Under the pieces are notes generated by a model, which made no database searches, was not told where the DNA came from, and was given only the letters and a program-made list of their open reading frames with translations. Shown one piece after another: positions 1-11,596 of a stretch of DNA of 64,000 bases. Source of the DNA: Adiantum capillus-veneris (Eukaryota; Streptophyta; Polypodiopsida; Polypodiales; Pteridaceae); contig CM043955.1 in the NCBI GenBank assembly GCA_014529385.2, positions 149,249,640 to 149,313,639 of the forward strand, given 5' to 3'. Each line of letters begins with the position of its first letter. Positions within the stretch are counted from its first letter, which is position 1. The position numbers and the translations under genes were made by a program.

Positions 1-2744
1 TCGTTTGTCCTTCTTTGGGCTTGGGCCCGTGTCACCGCCTAAACAAGTATGACTGTTTCATTTTCTGATACTCCACTGGAGGGTACTGTTTCCAACAGGT
101 TCAAGGTGGCTTTTGCTCCTTTACTCGGGTTTTTAGGGCAATCAGGAATCAAATGAGTAATCCCACATTCTGGGCAATACGCATTGACTCTAATGATCTC
201 ATCATGGGGACAGTCTCTCAGCCAATGGTCTCCACCACACTTGTAACAGGGGCCCTTGGGTTGTTGAGTTGCTCCTTGAGCTCCTCGTTGCTGGTAATTC
301 TGTCTCTGTCCGCCCATGCCTCCATTGGCTATGAACAACAATGTTCGTTCATCTAAGCTATATCTTCCCTCTCCTGCGGCCTATGCAGCAGTTGGAGGTC
401 CTTGATTCCCTATCATGCTCCATGGATCTAGTGTCGAGGGTTCTTCCGACAGATAATAGATAGGGTTTTCCGCATATCCGTTGGGATCCTCATAATATGC
501 ATGCATAGGCACCAAAGCCTTTTCTTCTGATTCAGTTACCGTTGGGGTGTATCTTACACCAACTGGTCATAATCCTGGTAGGGGTGGTTGTTGCCCCAAC
601 ACCGGTTGTGGTCTCTCTACACCTACAGGTCCTGGTAAGTTGCCTGCTTGATATCTAGGCATAGGTGGAACTTGAGGGGAAGCTACAGGAGCTTGGGGAG
701 CATAAGGTCTCTCCCTCACATATCCCTTGTTATAGTAACATTCCTCGATCCCATTGTTTGTCCATTTTTGTTCAATAGCACACCAGTTGGGCTGTTTAGC
801 CTGGGGTTTGGCGTACAAGTTGATCTTTTTTAGCACTTCATCTACGAGCTGCTCCTAGTTTACCGTTATTTCTCCTTTCAGTGTTGTCTTGGAGGACTTG
901 CTCCCACTTTGCTGTGAAGATGAATCGTCATCAAGGTCCTTGAACTCCCCTTCTTTGTAGACCGCACAATTGTCCACAAGGTACAAAGCTTCCTTGGTCA
1001 ACTCATTCAATGTAGTGCTCCTCTTCATATGTAAGTCTCTCTGGAGATCTGCATTCCTTAGTCCTTGGATGAATATCAGCATAAGTATGGACTGAGTTGG
1101 CAGTTCTTCAACAGGACAGAACTTAACATATCTCTTTAGTCTTAGGGCTGCCTTCCGTACAGATTCTCCATCTTTTTGTTTGAATTTATGGATTTGTGAG
1201 ACGGTATTATGAGTTATTCCCCTTTGAGAGAATTCCTCAATAAACTCGTCAAACACTTCCTCCATCGACTCAAAGTCTCTACGCTCCACAGAGTCAAACC
1301 AAGTTGCAGCATCATCCTCTAGGGTTAGTCCAAACCCTACAAATTGGGTAGGAAAGTCTAACACCTCTTCGGCTCTAATCACACGTACAAAGGCTGCTAC
1401 ATGATCTCTTGGGTCTCTGTTTCCTGTGTATTTCCTGTTTACCCATTTTTGCACTTGAGAAGGTCTAATTCTGCGATGGTCTACAAACCTCATCATTGGA
1501 TCACCCCTTCCAAGTCTATACTCCTCCTCAGGCCTTCTGTAATAGGCTGGTTCCTCGCCCAACTGTGCTCCTAAGCCATAATTTCTAATGGTTCTCGTCG
1601 GAGGTGGTCCTTCTCTTCAAACTCGTTCCATGGGTGGTCCTTCAAGCTCGGTCGACCCTTGTGTCTTTGGCTTAATCTCTGCTTGATACCTTGAATAGTG
1701 TGGGGGTTCTTGCAAATCCCTGAGCCCTCGTGTAGCTGGATAACCCTCTCGGTTTCGGTCTGGTTCCATTGTTGCACTTTGTCAAAGCCATGCCTGCAAT
1801 GATGGCTGGTTTGCTGGTTGGTCTTGGTTGGTGAATGCTTGTGGTCTGGTGGAATGTGATGTAGCGTCATACTCATCTGAAAACGGATTTGTTGACTTAC
1901 TTGGGGTGTGGGCGGCTCTCGATATTTCCTCAAGGGCGTATGCTGATGCTCCTGGACCTGTTGCTCTTTCTACTTCCTCTGGAAGAATACGTTGGTATTC
2001 TCGCCCATATCTATCAACAAAAACTATTCCCTTCCCCGTAGCAGTTTCATAAGAGAATAAGTAAAGAACCTTGTCTTTGCTTAGTTCGTCTATGTATGGT
2101 TCTTTACTACAAAAGTAAGAGACAATACCCTCTCTCTCGTGTTTGTAGATTCTCACATTCTCGTTATAAGTTGGAACCATGGATGTTTTCTTATCATACA
2201 TGAAAATAGCTCTGTGCCGATCAATGTTTGGTGGCGGCTCTTGAGTTTCTGAAACCATTTTCCCTTTATCCACGTTGTCTCCATATCTGTTGTAATCTTC
2301 AGGGTTGCTAACTATTAAATAGTGGTTCCCCTTTTCGTCTCGGAATCTATCTCCATCATCATACATGTGGATTATCTCCAATATTTGTGTTGGCTTCTCT
2401 TCAATGCAAATGCACTTGCGACCTCGATAGTCAGAATAGACTAGGGCTCCTCTTGAGTTTGTTCCCTCCAAGAAGATCACCGTAAGCCTGCAATCATTCA
2501 AAGAATTTTGGGAGGTACTTCCTCCTCGCATAGTTCCATCATAGGTGAAACCTCCTGGCTGTTGTCTACCCATCATGAAGAAAGATTTGTCTGACGAAGT
2601 GTCAGTATCACTACCTTCCTCAATAATCGGTGCTAGCGGATCTAACCTTGCCTGAGTTACACTCTCTTTAGTGGACACTACACTACCTTGGTCACCTGCC
2701 ACCTTCTGGTCTCTAACAATGTATCTTCCTGATCTCAAATTCAT
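1..2744 (-). pseudogene. gag of gypsy element A, stop-riddled, 3' truncated by window
   Basis: Capsid/nucleocapsid precursor. One minus-strand frame runs from ATG at 2744 to the window edge. The start MNLRSGR is shared with element B gag. It has an N-terminal region of about 300 residues, a Retrotrans_gag core (about 1490-960, with FGLTLE, TWF and GLRN blocks) and two zinc knuckles (about 260-160) of the form C-X2-C-X3-H-X4-C. No frameshift is needed: the frame is broken only by TGA (1782-1784, 1617-1619, 567-569) and TAG (855-857, 381-383, 39-41). Against element B, the stop at 39-41 aligns with Gln and that at 567-569 with Arg, so CAG-to-TAG and CGA-to-TGA changes explain at least these two. 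Confidence 0.85.
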
Positions 2745-3165
2745 CAAACTTATCAATGCAACTTATCACAAGTTCAACCACTAACCTGGAAATGGATCAG
2801 TTTCTACACAACTTCTTGCTTTGCTGCCGAATAGACCTGTATACAAGAGTTTTAATTTCGGCAATTGAATCACCGCTCTTATCTGCTAGAGGTTATCTTA
2901 GTAATGATTGGTATAACTGGAGAGTTAATCTCAACCACTACTATATTTTATACACTGTTGATGTTCCAGATTAGGTTGCTAACCTGAAACAGTACTTTTC
3001 TCCGATGTTGGCCAATTTAAGCGAAAAATCTTGAATTCAGTCTTTGCTTTGTCAAATGGGCAACCAAGGTCCAAATTTACTTCTGAAAGGAGTTATGGAA
3101 CCCGTAAGCCAAATAGAACCTCACTGTCTAGGCCAGGTTAAATTTTCCCTACAGAATGCCCCAAT

Positions 3166-4032
3166 AGACATCCTACCCGTAGGATGTCTCCTACTGCATT
3201 TTTCCTGGATTTTTGCACTGTATTTTCCCCTCGTTGTACTGAGATTACAACTATTTTTACTTTTTGATTTGGACTTCTAGAAGCTGGTCAATGAGTCAGA
3301 AATCTGTTCCGACGGCCTGGTGATGGTGTTGATCAGTCTAATCAACTCCAAATTGGACCAAAATTGACTAGCAGGCTTGCCTTAGGCTATATAACACCTT
3401 ACAATGCTCAAAGTCCAATTATGGCTTCATTTTCTTGCATTAGACATCCTACGCGTAGGATGTCTTTTTTATCAGAATGGCTTTAAACTCAAGACTTAAG
3501 CTCTCCTTGAGCTGATGATCACCTTGGTATACTCAGATTTCAGTTTGGAGTCCCAAATCACTCAGAAGACATCCTACACGTAGGATGTCTATTTGGTATG
3601 TTTGACCCCAGATTTGTTCCACAGCTTCCCCCTGATGTCAGTATCCCAGTGGTATGCTTAGATCTTGATTTGGATGTCAAAAGTCCTAAACTTCAGCTGT
3701 TTTTGCTTTTTCAGTCAAAAGTGCTAAAGTCCACTTTGAACCCAATTTTCTTACCCGACTGAGGTGAAACCCCTTTCAGTCACTCAATATATCATGAAAG
3801 ACACACTCATGTAGCCATCTTATGGTTTTGGTTTCAAGTTGATGTTTTGGCACTAATTGGGTAGGATGTCTAGCAATTTCAGTCTATCTGGCCTTATCCT
3901 GTCAAGAGATGGCCAAGTTTCCACTTTCCAGTTGAAATTAGGGTAAACCCTACCTTCAGAACACACTGGTCAACTCAAAATCCCAAAATCCCTCCCAGAT
4001 TGGCCTGTAGACATCCTACGCGTAGGATGTCT
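3166..4032. repeat. 24-bp palindromes in the leader of element A
   Basis: Four 24-bp palindromes lie at 3166-3189, 3442-3465, 3567-3590 and 4009-4032, with half-sites at 3861-3871 and 4922-4935. The left arm is AGACATCCTAC and the right arm GTAGGATGTCT. Copies 3442 and 4009 are perfect (centre GC); 3166 has CC and 3567 has AC in the centre. They lie in non-coding leader between PBS and gag, as in element B, whose arms differ by one paired substitution. Confidence 0.9.
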
Positions 4033-4553
4033 CCTGGCTTAAAATTAAAGTTTTTTTCTAACAGAAATGCTCCTGATGCTCTGTAGGCCTATCAGAAACA
4101 CTCACAGTAACTTTTGGATTTCAATTAGGCTTTCAACCACACTTTTGCGTCTTTTACAAACTTGTAATGATTCTACCAAGCAAGTATACATGCATGAAAT
4201 GCTCTAGATCTGAATCATGATGTTCTACTTACTCTACTCCAACCTACCATGAGAAAATGGTGATAATGGTGTTTTTGGTTGCTTTTTTGGCCTCTCCAGA
4301 CTCTCAAGCTCTACTCTCACCGCTTCTACCACTCCCACTTCTACTCGAGACTCGACTACTACCTAAAACTACCTAAGTCTACCTCCTCTACCTAAGTCGA
4401 AGGATCTAGGCCAGACACACGCTTCCTAGACTCCCTCTAAGACCTAGAGAGTCCTCCACCCTCTGATCCTATCTAAATGTAAAGTGAGACTCTTGGCAAG
4501 CCAAAAATCCCAATCCTCAAGGATTAGTCTTGGTCACCTACCTAAGGTTTTCG

Positions 4554-4571
4554 TCCCCGGCAACAGTGCCG
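4554..4571 (-). other. Primer-binding site, tRNA-Asp type
   Basis: The plus-strand text matches 15 of 18 bases of the 3' end of plant tRNA-Asp (TCCCCGGCAAC followed by GGCGCCA). It lies one base inside the LTR end. The element B site matches 17 of 18, so both elements use the same primer. Confidence 0.7.
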
Positions 4572-4572
4572 A

Positions 4573-5450
4573 TGTTGGACGGGTACGCCGCGACGGACGT
4601 CAGCACAGCGAGAACTCACCTAACAAGTAATGTCAGCTAAGGATGAAGCTCGACCCGCAGGCGCGTGGAAGCAAGCATAAGGTGTCAACCTACACTCGAC
4701 CGACTCCTAACTAATTCCTACAGAGGCTCCTACCACTTGTCTAAGTCACAGTCTTCAAGAGAACAAAAGAGGATACTTCCTACAACGCTTGCTAGAGCCG
4801 AATGCCTATCAAACACTTTCGAAACACCATAGAACTTGAAGGAGACCCTACTAATACCTATAGGCCACTCTCCCTAAGGTCTGTGCACCAAAATCACGAC
4901 CCAAAACACCCAGTGCAGAAATACGTAGGATGTCTGGCCGAAATCTGCAGGTCTTCGTTTCCAAAATATGAAGTGCCTAATGTGTAGTTCTACTCAATGT
5001 GAACGCGTGGATATGCTGCAATGCAAAATCGGACAACGTATGCTCACCCAAGCAACCGATGAAGCTCGTAGAAGGAGCTCCCAAAGCCGGACCGTACGCA
5101 CGCAATGTTGGTATCGGCTCGTAGCTCTAGTCGGGGGCAACACGCTGCACTTCTCCGCACTCGATTCCGACCACCGTAGCACACGTAGCGTCAAGACAAA
5201 GCTCACACTCTCTCTCACGTACACAGTACGCTCACTCACAAACTTAAACTTGTTAAAAATGACAAAAGGTTTTTCATTAAGGTCAAAAAGTGATATATAT
5301 ACCTTACAACTTCTCAAACCCTAAAGTTTCAAAAGCATCCATCTACTCCATCTAGCTATCAAAACTAGGATACAATTTGGAAACTTCTGTAAGTCCCAAT
5401 ATTTACAAGGTGAAAAACCGGGTTTTCCTCAATGAATGACTAATTACAAA
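4573..5450 (-). repeat. LTR of gypsy element A
   Basis: On the minus strand this shares ordered blocks with the element B LTR: the blocks ending tgagttctcgc, the block gcgcctgcgggt, a gacacc block, and a block around tgcagcatatc followed by gtagaactaca. The inner end is CCAACA directly before the PBS. The outer end is inferred (a TG at about 5449). Similarity to the element B LTR is patchy, as expected for old relatives. Confidence 0.65.
5291..5302 (-). promoter_or_regulatory. TATA box in LTR A
   Basis: Minus-strand GGTATATATATCAC lies inside the LTR, in the position that corresponds to GGTATATAAGCC of the element B LTR. It is the likely core promoter of element A. Confidence 0.5.
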
Positions 5451-6108
5451 AAATAATAATCCGCCGAGTAGTTAGATACCGTGGGGTGTGTCCAGCTTCT
5501 AACACTCGCCTTTTTCTTGTCTTGATCTTCGTTGTCTTCACCATCACTTTCATAAGAGGAAGATGATGAAGAAGATGGAGAAGAGGGTGTCCTCTTTCTC
5601 GCCTTTTTCTTCTCTTGCTTTTTATCATCCCTCTTTGAGTTATGGCGTGGAGAAGAGTGCGATGGTCTTCTCCGCTTTGGTGGTGATGGAGAGCGTTTAG
5701 CCCGCCATCTTCGTGGAGCCATCTCCGCCGAGGTGGTGGGAGACTCATTTCTTTCTCGTTCCTCTGGTGGAGGATCTTGAGTTCTCCTTTGGGAAGGAGA
5801 TACATCATCAAGAAGTAAATTCTTGAGCCCTTCGTATGGATTCTCTTCTTCTTCCCGAATCGGAGAGAGACCTCTTTTGGTAGTCTCACAAGGAGGCTTC
5901 CTAGGTGTTCTCTCATCATGGTGATGAGCTTGGAGAATCCTGTGAGCACGGAGCTGCCGTTGCACTTTGCTTTGGAGAGATGGATTGTCCATGGCTTGTT
6001 GAAGCCTAGAAACAAGATAGTTAACAAGCATTGAAGCATCATTAGTAGCTTGCTCATGAGCAAAATCAAAGTTATCAAAATTTCACTCTCTTTTCTATTG
6101 TCAGCCAT
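5448..6108 (-). pseudogene. gag-like ORF of element C, frameshifted and truncated
   Basis: It starts with ATG at 6108 (MADNRKESEIL). About 15 codons on, a single-base shift moves the reading to the frame open down to about 5444. The second half is very basic and Ser/Arg rich, with RSPSPPKRRRPSHSSPRH near 5700-5640, an acidic/serine stretch SSSSSSSYESDGEDNED, and a lysine cluster. No zinc knuckle or protease is seen before element A cuts in. It is called gag from its place after LTR, PBS and leader; it shows no clear family domain. Confidence 0.45.
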
Positions 6109-6168
6109 TCTAACAACTTTTAGGTGTAAAATTTTTAGGTGTACTTTGGCACTTCAAGCCCTAGTTGC

Positions 6169-6492
6169 TGTTAGGAAATAAGACGTAGCTAAATAGATAA
6201 TTGAGTAGATTACTTAATGGAGAGAGACAGATTTATATACACGAGATTATAGAGTAGAGAGAGAGAGAGAGAGAGAGTACACACGATATACGTGGTTCAC
6301 CCAATGTGGGCTAAGTCCACGGGAAAGCAGCCACAATGTCTTCAGTACTTCAAAACAAGAAGTAGTTTACAAAGGGATTATACCCTTAATGGAGCTCCGG
6401 CCTTGCTTCACTCTCACCACCTCACACTCACCTTGTTGCATCAACTTCACCACAGAAAATTACAAAGGGTAAATCAGGCTCCATACTTAACA
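6169..6492 (+). mobile_element. Solo LTR with perfect target-site duplication
   Basis: A 324-bp unit begins TGTTA and ends TAACA (5-bp inverted termini) and is flanked by GTTGC on both sides (6164-6168 and 6493-6497). It contains TTTATATA at 6232-6239 and a short GA tract. No internal coding or PBS follows, so it is a solo LTR or very small non-autonomous LTR unit, inserted in plus orientation into the leader of minus-strand element C. Confidence 0.75.
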
Positions 6493-6844
6493 GTTGCTAC
6501 TTCTCTTTACGACCCCTGTAGAAAAATCACTCAAGCTACTGTACCCGCGGCTTGAATACCATTAATTGCAAGGAATAGAAGAGAGGGTCTTTCGACACCA
6601 AAACAGCACCGGCTCCTGTCAAGCTTCTAATAGCTCAATAGTGGTTAAGCCGTAGGCAAGCCCCGTAGGACTCCACTATTAAGACCATAGCTCTCGACGG
6701 TGATGCCCTGTTAACTGCACGAAGGCAGGCGCACTGCAAGGCTGAAAAATCCCTATTCTACTTACTCACAGGCAATTAATAATACCAACCATTTATAGCT
6801 AGCTTGAGGACCTCCGTTCTCGAGCAAGCAAAGAGAAACCTTGT
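6493..6844. other. Leader of element C, no gene seen
   Basis: Non-coding stretch between the solo LTR and the PBS. No ORF of note and no repeat beyond short purine runs. Confidence 0.4.
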
Positions 6845-6856
6845 GCTCTGATACCA
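6845..6856 (-). other. Primer-binding site, tRNA-iMet type
   Basis: Minus-strand TGGTATCAGAGC is the standard 12-base complement of the plant initiator-Met tRNA 3' end, lying directly after the LTR end ATGTTACA. Confidence 0.75.
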
Positions 6857-8005
6857 ATGTAACATTTAATGGCCTAATAACTTGTGTGTAGCGGAAATGA
6901 GCATGAACATAGGGGCATTTCATTAGAATAGATTCCTAATGAGAATTACAAGAGTTCTTGGGTGGAGAGAGCAACAAAAATCATAACACCTAGTTAGATA
7001 GCACCGGATTTGCATGGAGCCGGTCCCCCCTCCAAAAGGCTTTGTATTATGGTTTCTCCCATCAAGAGAGACATTGTACAATACAATTCTTTGTGTTCCT
7101 TCAAGACTAGCTAGTGCAATGAAGATGAAAGCTTCATGCCCTGAGCAAAACACTTAGAAAACACAACTTGAATTATCCCCATTCTAAGACCCAAGACCTC
7201 ACACACCTTCGAAGATGGTGAGAGCTAGCAGGGTATGAGAGTAGATTGAGAGGAAGAAGGAGTATCTCACGAGAGAGATGTACATCTCCTCACATAATCA
7301 CTCATATTAGCATAGCTTAGCTTAGTAATTAGCTTGGTAGAGGAGATGAGCATGCATTCAAGCTTGGCTCTTGGTTGGATTTTCATCCACATGCCAAGAG
7401 TGTGTTGATGTAGGCTTCCATCTCACAAGCTTGGAGTAGGTGATGAGCTCTCCATTAAAGCTTGGGAAGAGATAGTCTTCTCTTTCTTCACACATGAGAT
7501 TGTGTGAGTGTGTGTGTGATAATGCCTTGCAAAAATCATCCCCCCCCCCCTCTCTCTTGGGTGAGCCCTCTTGCTAATTGCTCTTGCTCTCATCCCATTG
7601 GACCTCCCCAGGGCTAGCCTATCACCATTAAGCAGCATAAGTGATAGCCTTTTGACATGTGTCCCCCTTTCCCCTTTTGTGAGAGCTTTAGGTTAATTAA
7701 TAATTCAATTAAACTCTCATTGGACCCCTTTGCCTCCTGGCCAATAGGAATCAGGCAAGCCATTGGGCTCCTGAAGGCTCATTGGACCCCTTGGGAGACT
7801 GCCCAATAGTCATCTAGGAGACTTAATTCTCATTGGTTCTTTTATTAAGTGTTTTTTAAATTAATTAAACTAGATTTACTCTAGCTTAAATTTCATTGGT
7901 CCACCTCCAAGGCCATCCGATAGGAATTGGGCACACCTTGTGGGCATCTGGGCTAGGGAGCTGACATGTGTCCCTAATTCCCTTTGTGTAAAGGGAGCCT
8001 CTGTG

Positions 8006-8030
8006 CGTGTGTGTGTGTGTGTGTGTGTGA
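8006..8030. repeat. (TG)n microsatellite in LTR C
   Basis: Twelve uninterrupted GT units. ORFs crossing it are artefacts. Confidence 0.9.
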
Positions 8031-8511
8031 CTTTCTCTCTCATCCCCTAGAAGAAGGGCTCGCCCCCTCCCATGTAGGGATTGCAAAGACTTTTTTGGGT
8101 ACACACAAAGCATCCAATTTCCCCTAGGGTTGACCTTTGGACACAACCTTTGAATTTTGGAACCTTAGCATTTTGGAAGTCTTAATGGGCTGAACCTTAG
8201 GGTCTTTTTAGCCCATTGTTTCACATGGCTCTTTTGCAGATGGCCCCCCCTTTGGATCCCTATTTTCCCTCCTTTGGATCCCTACTGAGGCCGGTCTGCT
8301 AGCTTAACCAATATTCTAGCTTTTTCTCCCCTGGTACTTCCCCACATTAAATGATTAGTTTAATATGAGAAAATCATTTAGGAGAATTAGATATTGATTA
8401 TTATGACAGAAGCGATGATTACAAGTTGGAGCAAAGAGGTAGCTCTCTGTGCGTAATGCAATAGTCACTTATCTTTAGAAAATAATCTTTTCTTTTTCCA
8501 CTAACCTTAGT

Positions 8512-8522
8512 GTATTATATAG
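8512..8522 (-). promoter_or_regulatory. TATA box in LTR C
   Basis: Minus-strand GCTATATAATACAC lies about 120 bp inside the proposed LTR start, a usual U3 promoter position. Confidence 0.45.
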
Positions 8523-8657
8523 CTAGGGCTTTCTAAAGTGGCCGGCGGCCAACTTCTCATGGACCTTTACATACATCATTGGAAAAATTACATCTTTGAC
8601 TCAGACTTGACATAGACGATTGACATTAGGCTTTTACAGGGTTTGATGTATAAACAT

Positions 8658-8658
<1 letters not shown>

Positions 8659-8740
<82 letters not shown>
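8659..8740. repeat. (CT)n microsatellite
   Basis: About 41 uninterrupted CT units just outside LTR C. His/Thr, Ser/Leu and Arg/Glu repeat ORFs here are artefacts. Confidence 0.95.
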
Positions 8741-8741
<1 letters not shown>

Positions 8742-9117
8742 GCTCTCCCTTTTTTTTGTGGAGCAATAGGGGATACTCATTGGCATAAAATGCAAAATGA
8801 AAGAATAAACAAGAGATACAATCGTGGCTCAACAACATGATGGGTACCAGTGGAAAGTTCAGGGCATGCAACAGGAGTCGTGGTGGCAAGCGATGGCCAC
8901 TGAGAGATACAGTGAGAGACCCAACAAGGAGGGGGCCTCTTTCCATGTGTACTGAGGAGACATTAATATTTTTTAATTTAGACGGCGTCGCAATGTCAAC
9001 AACTCCACGTCATTGCTCGGGTGGTTACGAGAGTTCTCCTGAAAACGATGTTAGTGTGGTGTGTGAGTTCGGGTTTATGCTCCCCTTTTTGGTTGCAGCA
9101 AGTAACATCTTGCAACT
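8741..9117. other. Unassigned flank of element B
   Basis: The short stretch between the CT tract and the insertion point of element B. It ends in CAACT, the left target-site duplication. No gene or repeat recognised. Confidence 0.5.
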
Positions 9118-9326
9118 TGTTGAGCCAGCAGAGGATCACACCCACATTTTTGCTCACACTCATCATTTTGTAACCATTGATTGTAATAAATGTCTTTCCG
9201 ACATTAATTTTGATTTGAGCCATTCATTAAGTAATGGGACTCAATTGAGTTTCCAGCTTGTAATCCCGAAGTAATTTCACTTGCTGATGTAATTAGTTAG
9301 AGATGTTCTCACCTCCAAGGCTGAGG

Positions 9327-9333
9327 TATATAA
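9327..9333 (+). promoter_or_regulatory. TATA box of 5' LTR B
   Basis: TATATAA in GAGGTATATAAGCC, 210 bp into the LTR. Transcription would start near 9360, placing the GA microsatellite in the transcribed leader. Confidence 0.6.
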
Positions 9334-9402
9334 GCCAAAGTTTTTGTAACCTAAAGATTCAGATTATTAATCAAAGTGAGTTTTTGAGCGCCGTGACTGT
9401 GT

Positions 9403-9513
<111 letters not shown>

Positions 9514-10139
9514 TTATCTACTTGCTACGCGAGCTACAGAGCCGCCATTGGAGAAGCGACACCGCCATTGTGTTAGCAACGGCGAGAGCTACGCACAGAT
9601 ACCAAGAGTGCGCGCTATCGGCTTCTATGTGTGGTAAGTTCCTACGAGCTTCGGTGTGAGTTTTCTTCCAACTCGTGTGTCGGAATGGAGCGTGCAGCAT
9701 ATCTATAGAACCACAACGAGTAGAGCTACACATTGGTACCATCGGGGTCAAGTTTTGATCACCTGTATTTTTCGGCCTGTTTTCATACGCGTTTACCGCA
9801 CGGAGTGGTTATAGGTTGATTTTGCAGTTCAAGTCTTTAGGGTGTTGTTATTACCTAGTGTATAGACTTCCCCTTGAGTTTGAAATCGATTCAACGATTC
9901 TAGATTCTGTTTCGTATAGCATTCGTTCGTAGTACGGATTTCAGTCACTTGTGTATTTTAGAACTTAGATTTGATTTCCTTAGTAGTGATTGTCGTTAGA
10001 AGGTCGAGTAGGTGATTTGACACCCACCTAGTTGTTTCCATGCGCCTGCGGGTCAAGATCCGTCCTCGTCTAACAAATTCTGTTGCTGGTTGAGTTCTCG
10101 CTATTTAGCTTCCGCTAGCAGCGTAACCGCCTTAACATT

Positions 10140-10157
10140 TGGCGCCGCTGCCGGGGA
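10140..10157 (+). other. Primer-binding site, tRNA-Asp type
   Basis: TGGCGCCGCTGCCGGGGA matches the complement of the plant tRNA-Asp 3' end at 17 of 18 bases, two bases after the LTR end. Confidence 0.9.
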
Positions 10158-10675
10158 CGAGAGCCCTAAGTAGGTGACCTTAAACTAATCCTATGAGGTG
10201 AGTCGTATAAACTACTTTGTATACTTTAGTTAGAAAAGATCTAGGAGTGGTGGACTCCGAAGATCTCGAGAGATACTAGGAAGTGGGGTATTCCTGGGTC
10301 TTCCGTGTTGACAGTATTTTTAGATTAGCTTAGATTTGTTTGTTGTTTTGTTGGTGTTGAGTAGTTGTTGATAGAAGAAGAATTTGCTAGTCCGTGAGTG
10401 GCAGTGGATCTCTTTAAAATCACAATTACCAAACCCATTTTATGATTAGGAATAGCTTAGGTAGGACTTCATTTGATCCTGATCTAGAGCTAGTAATCAT
10501 TGGAGTATTTGCTTGATATGGTTGATTGCATGTTAGATCACTAAACCGTCGAGTTAGTAGTGAAACTTGCAATAAACAAAAGTCAGAGAAATTTTCTGTG
10601 TATCTGGGAGTTGCTGAGCACTTGAGAAAGCTTTAGGAAGGATTCTATGCCAAAAAACTGGAAATCTGCAACTTT

Positions 10676-11394
10676 AGACATCATACGCGTATGATGTCTA
10701 AATAACCAAACAGAGACCAAAAGAGAAATTTTGACTTTACCAGAGTGTTCAAAAGGGGAGTTATACCCTAATTTCAACTTAAAACAAGAGCAGTAACACT
10801 CAAAGAAACCCAAAAAGACAAGTCGGAGTCCAAGAAACGCAAAGAATAGGAAATTTTGGATTCAGATCTTGTTTTTACATTCAAACCTGACAAAAACACT
10901 TGAAACTCAATTATAAACATTGGAGAAGGCTTAAAACCAAAAATAGTCAAAATCTGGGACAAAAGACATCATACGCGTATAATGTCTTTTAGCACATCCA
11001 CTGCTTAATTTTGATATCTGACGTGACAAGATTGTTACAAACACTGTAGAAAGCATAAATATCAAGTCTTGACCCAAATTGAGGAAAAAGACATCATACG
11101 CGTATGATGTCTTTGACCTAATTTTGGACATATTTTGATACTTTGCCAACACAGATCCAGTGTAATAGCTGTCTAGAGGTTATATTTCAAGTTTCATCCC
11201 ATTTGGATCACAATTGACCCAAAACAAGTCAAAAGCAGAAAATTGCCAAGAAAAGCCTAAATTAGCCATAACTTGCTCAAACAGAGTTCAAACTGAATTT
11301 TGTGAGTGGACAGAGCGTAAGGGGGCTACTGAGAGTGAGCATAACCAAAATAGTCCAAATCTGTGAAAAAAGACATCATACGCGTATAATGTCT
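10676..11394. repeat. Four 24-bp palindromes in the leader of element B
   Basis: Copies at 10676-10699, 10964-10987, 11089-11112 and 11371-11394. Left arm AGACATCATACG, right arm CGTATGATGTCT, perfect in copies 1 and 3. Copies 2 and 4 share one G-to-A change in the right arm (TATAATG). Start-to-start spacing is 288, 125 and 282 bp. The leader between PBS and gag (10158-11561) is otherwise non-coding. Confidence 0.95.
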
Positions 11395-11530
11395 TTTTCA
11401 GCATAACTGCAACAAAATTCTCACCTGATGAAACAGAAGTTGTCCAACTGACAAGATTAAACAATTGACCAAGTATCAATCAATTTGGATCAATTCTGAC
11501 CACAAAAACTTGGGAAAACAAATTGCCGAG

Positions 11531-11596
11531 ATGGAAGAGTTAAAGTCCTTTAGGGGAATTGATGAATTTGAGATCGGGCAGGAATCTCCAGAATAA
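11531..11596 (+). CDS. Possible 21-codon uORF overlapping the gag start
   Basis: ATG at 11531 opens a 21-codon frame ending TAA at 11594-11596, overlapping the gag ATG (11562) in another frame. It is the last ATG before gag, so it would lie in the way of scanning ribosomes. Whether it is used is unknown. Confidence 0.25.
   Translation: MEELKSFRGIDEFEIGQESPE

Larger units (their letters stand above)
1..5450 (-). mobile_element. Ty3/gypsy element A, 5' part (pol off the left edge)
   Basis: Read on the minus strand, the order is LTR (about 5450-4573), tRNA-Asp-type primer-binding site (4571-4554), a 1.8-kb leader with 24-bp palindromes, then gag running off the left edge. Gag and leader are clearly homologous to element B at 9118-28271 but strongly diverged, so A and B are different families of one lineage. 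The outer LTR boundary is not sharp; it lies near 5450, where a different retroelement's gag is interrupted. This suggests A inserted into that element, but no target duplication can be tested in the window. Confidence 0.8.
5448..8638 (-). mobile_element. LTR retrotransposon C, 5' part, tRNA-iMet-primed
   Basis: Minus-strand order is LTR (8638-6858), tRNA-iMet PBS (6856-6845), leader with a nested solo LTR, then a gag-like ORF from 6108 that stops at the edge of element A. tRNA-iMet PBSs occur in Ty1/copia and in several Ty3/gypsy chromovirus lineages. The short gag fragment does not decide which. Confidence 0.6.
6858..8638 (-). repeat. Probable 5' LTR of element C
   Basis: The minus-strand sequence starts TGTAA at 8638 and ends TTACA at 6858, giving a TG...CA element with a 5-bp terminal inverted repeat. 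It sits one base from a perfect tRNA-iMet PBS, and a TATA box lies 120 bp inside. It would be 1,781 bp long. No second LTR is in the window, so the outer end is inferred. Confidence 0.5.

Noticed and set aside
4994..5324. ORFs of 107 and 118 codons on both strands
   Set aside because: They lie inside the LTR of element A and carry no domain.
8626..8946. ORFs encoding Ser-Leu or Arg-Glu repeats across CT/GA tracts
   Set aside because: Pure microsatellite translation; the same holds for 9303-9659, 27487-27771, 32748-33347, 34105-34353 and 43178-43718.
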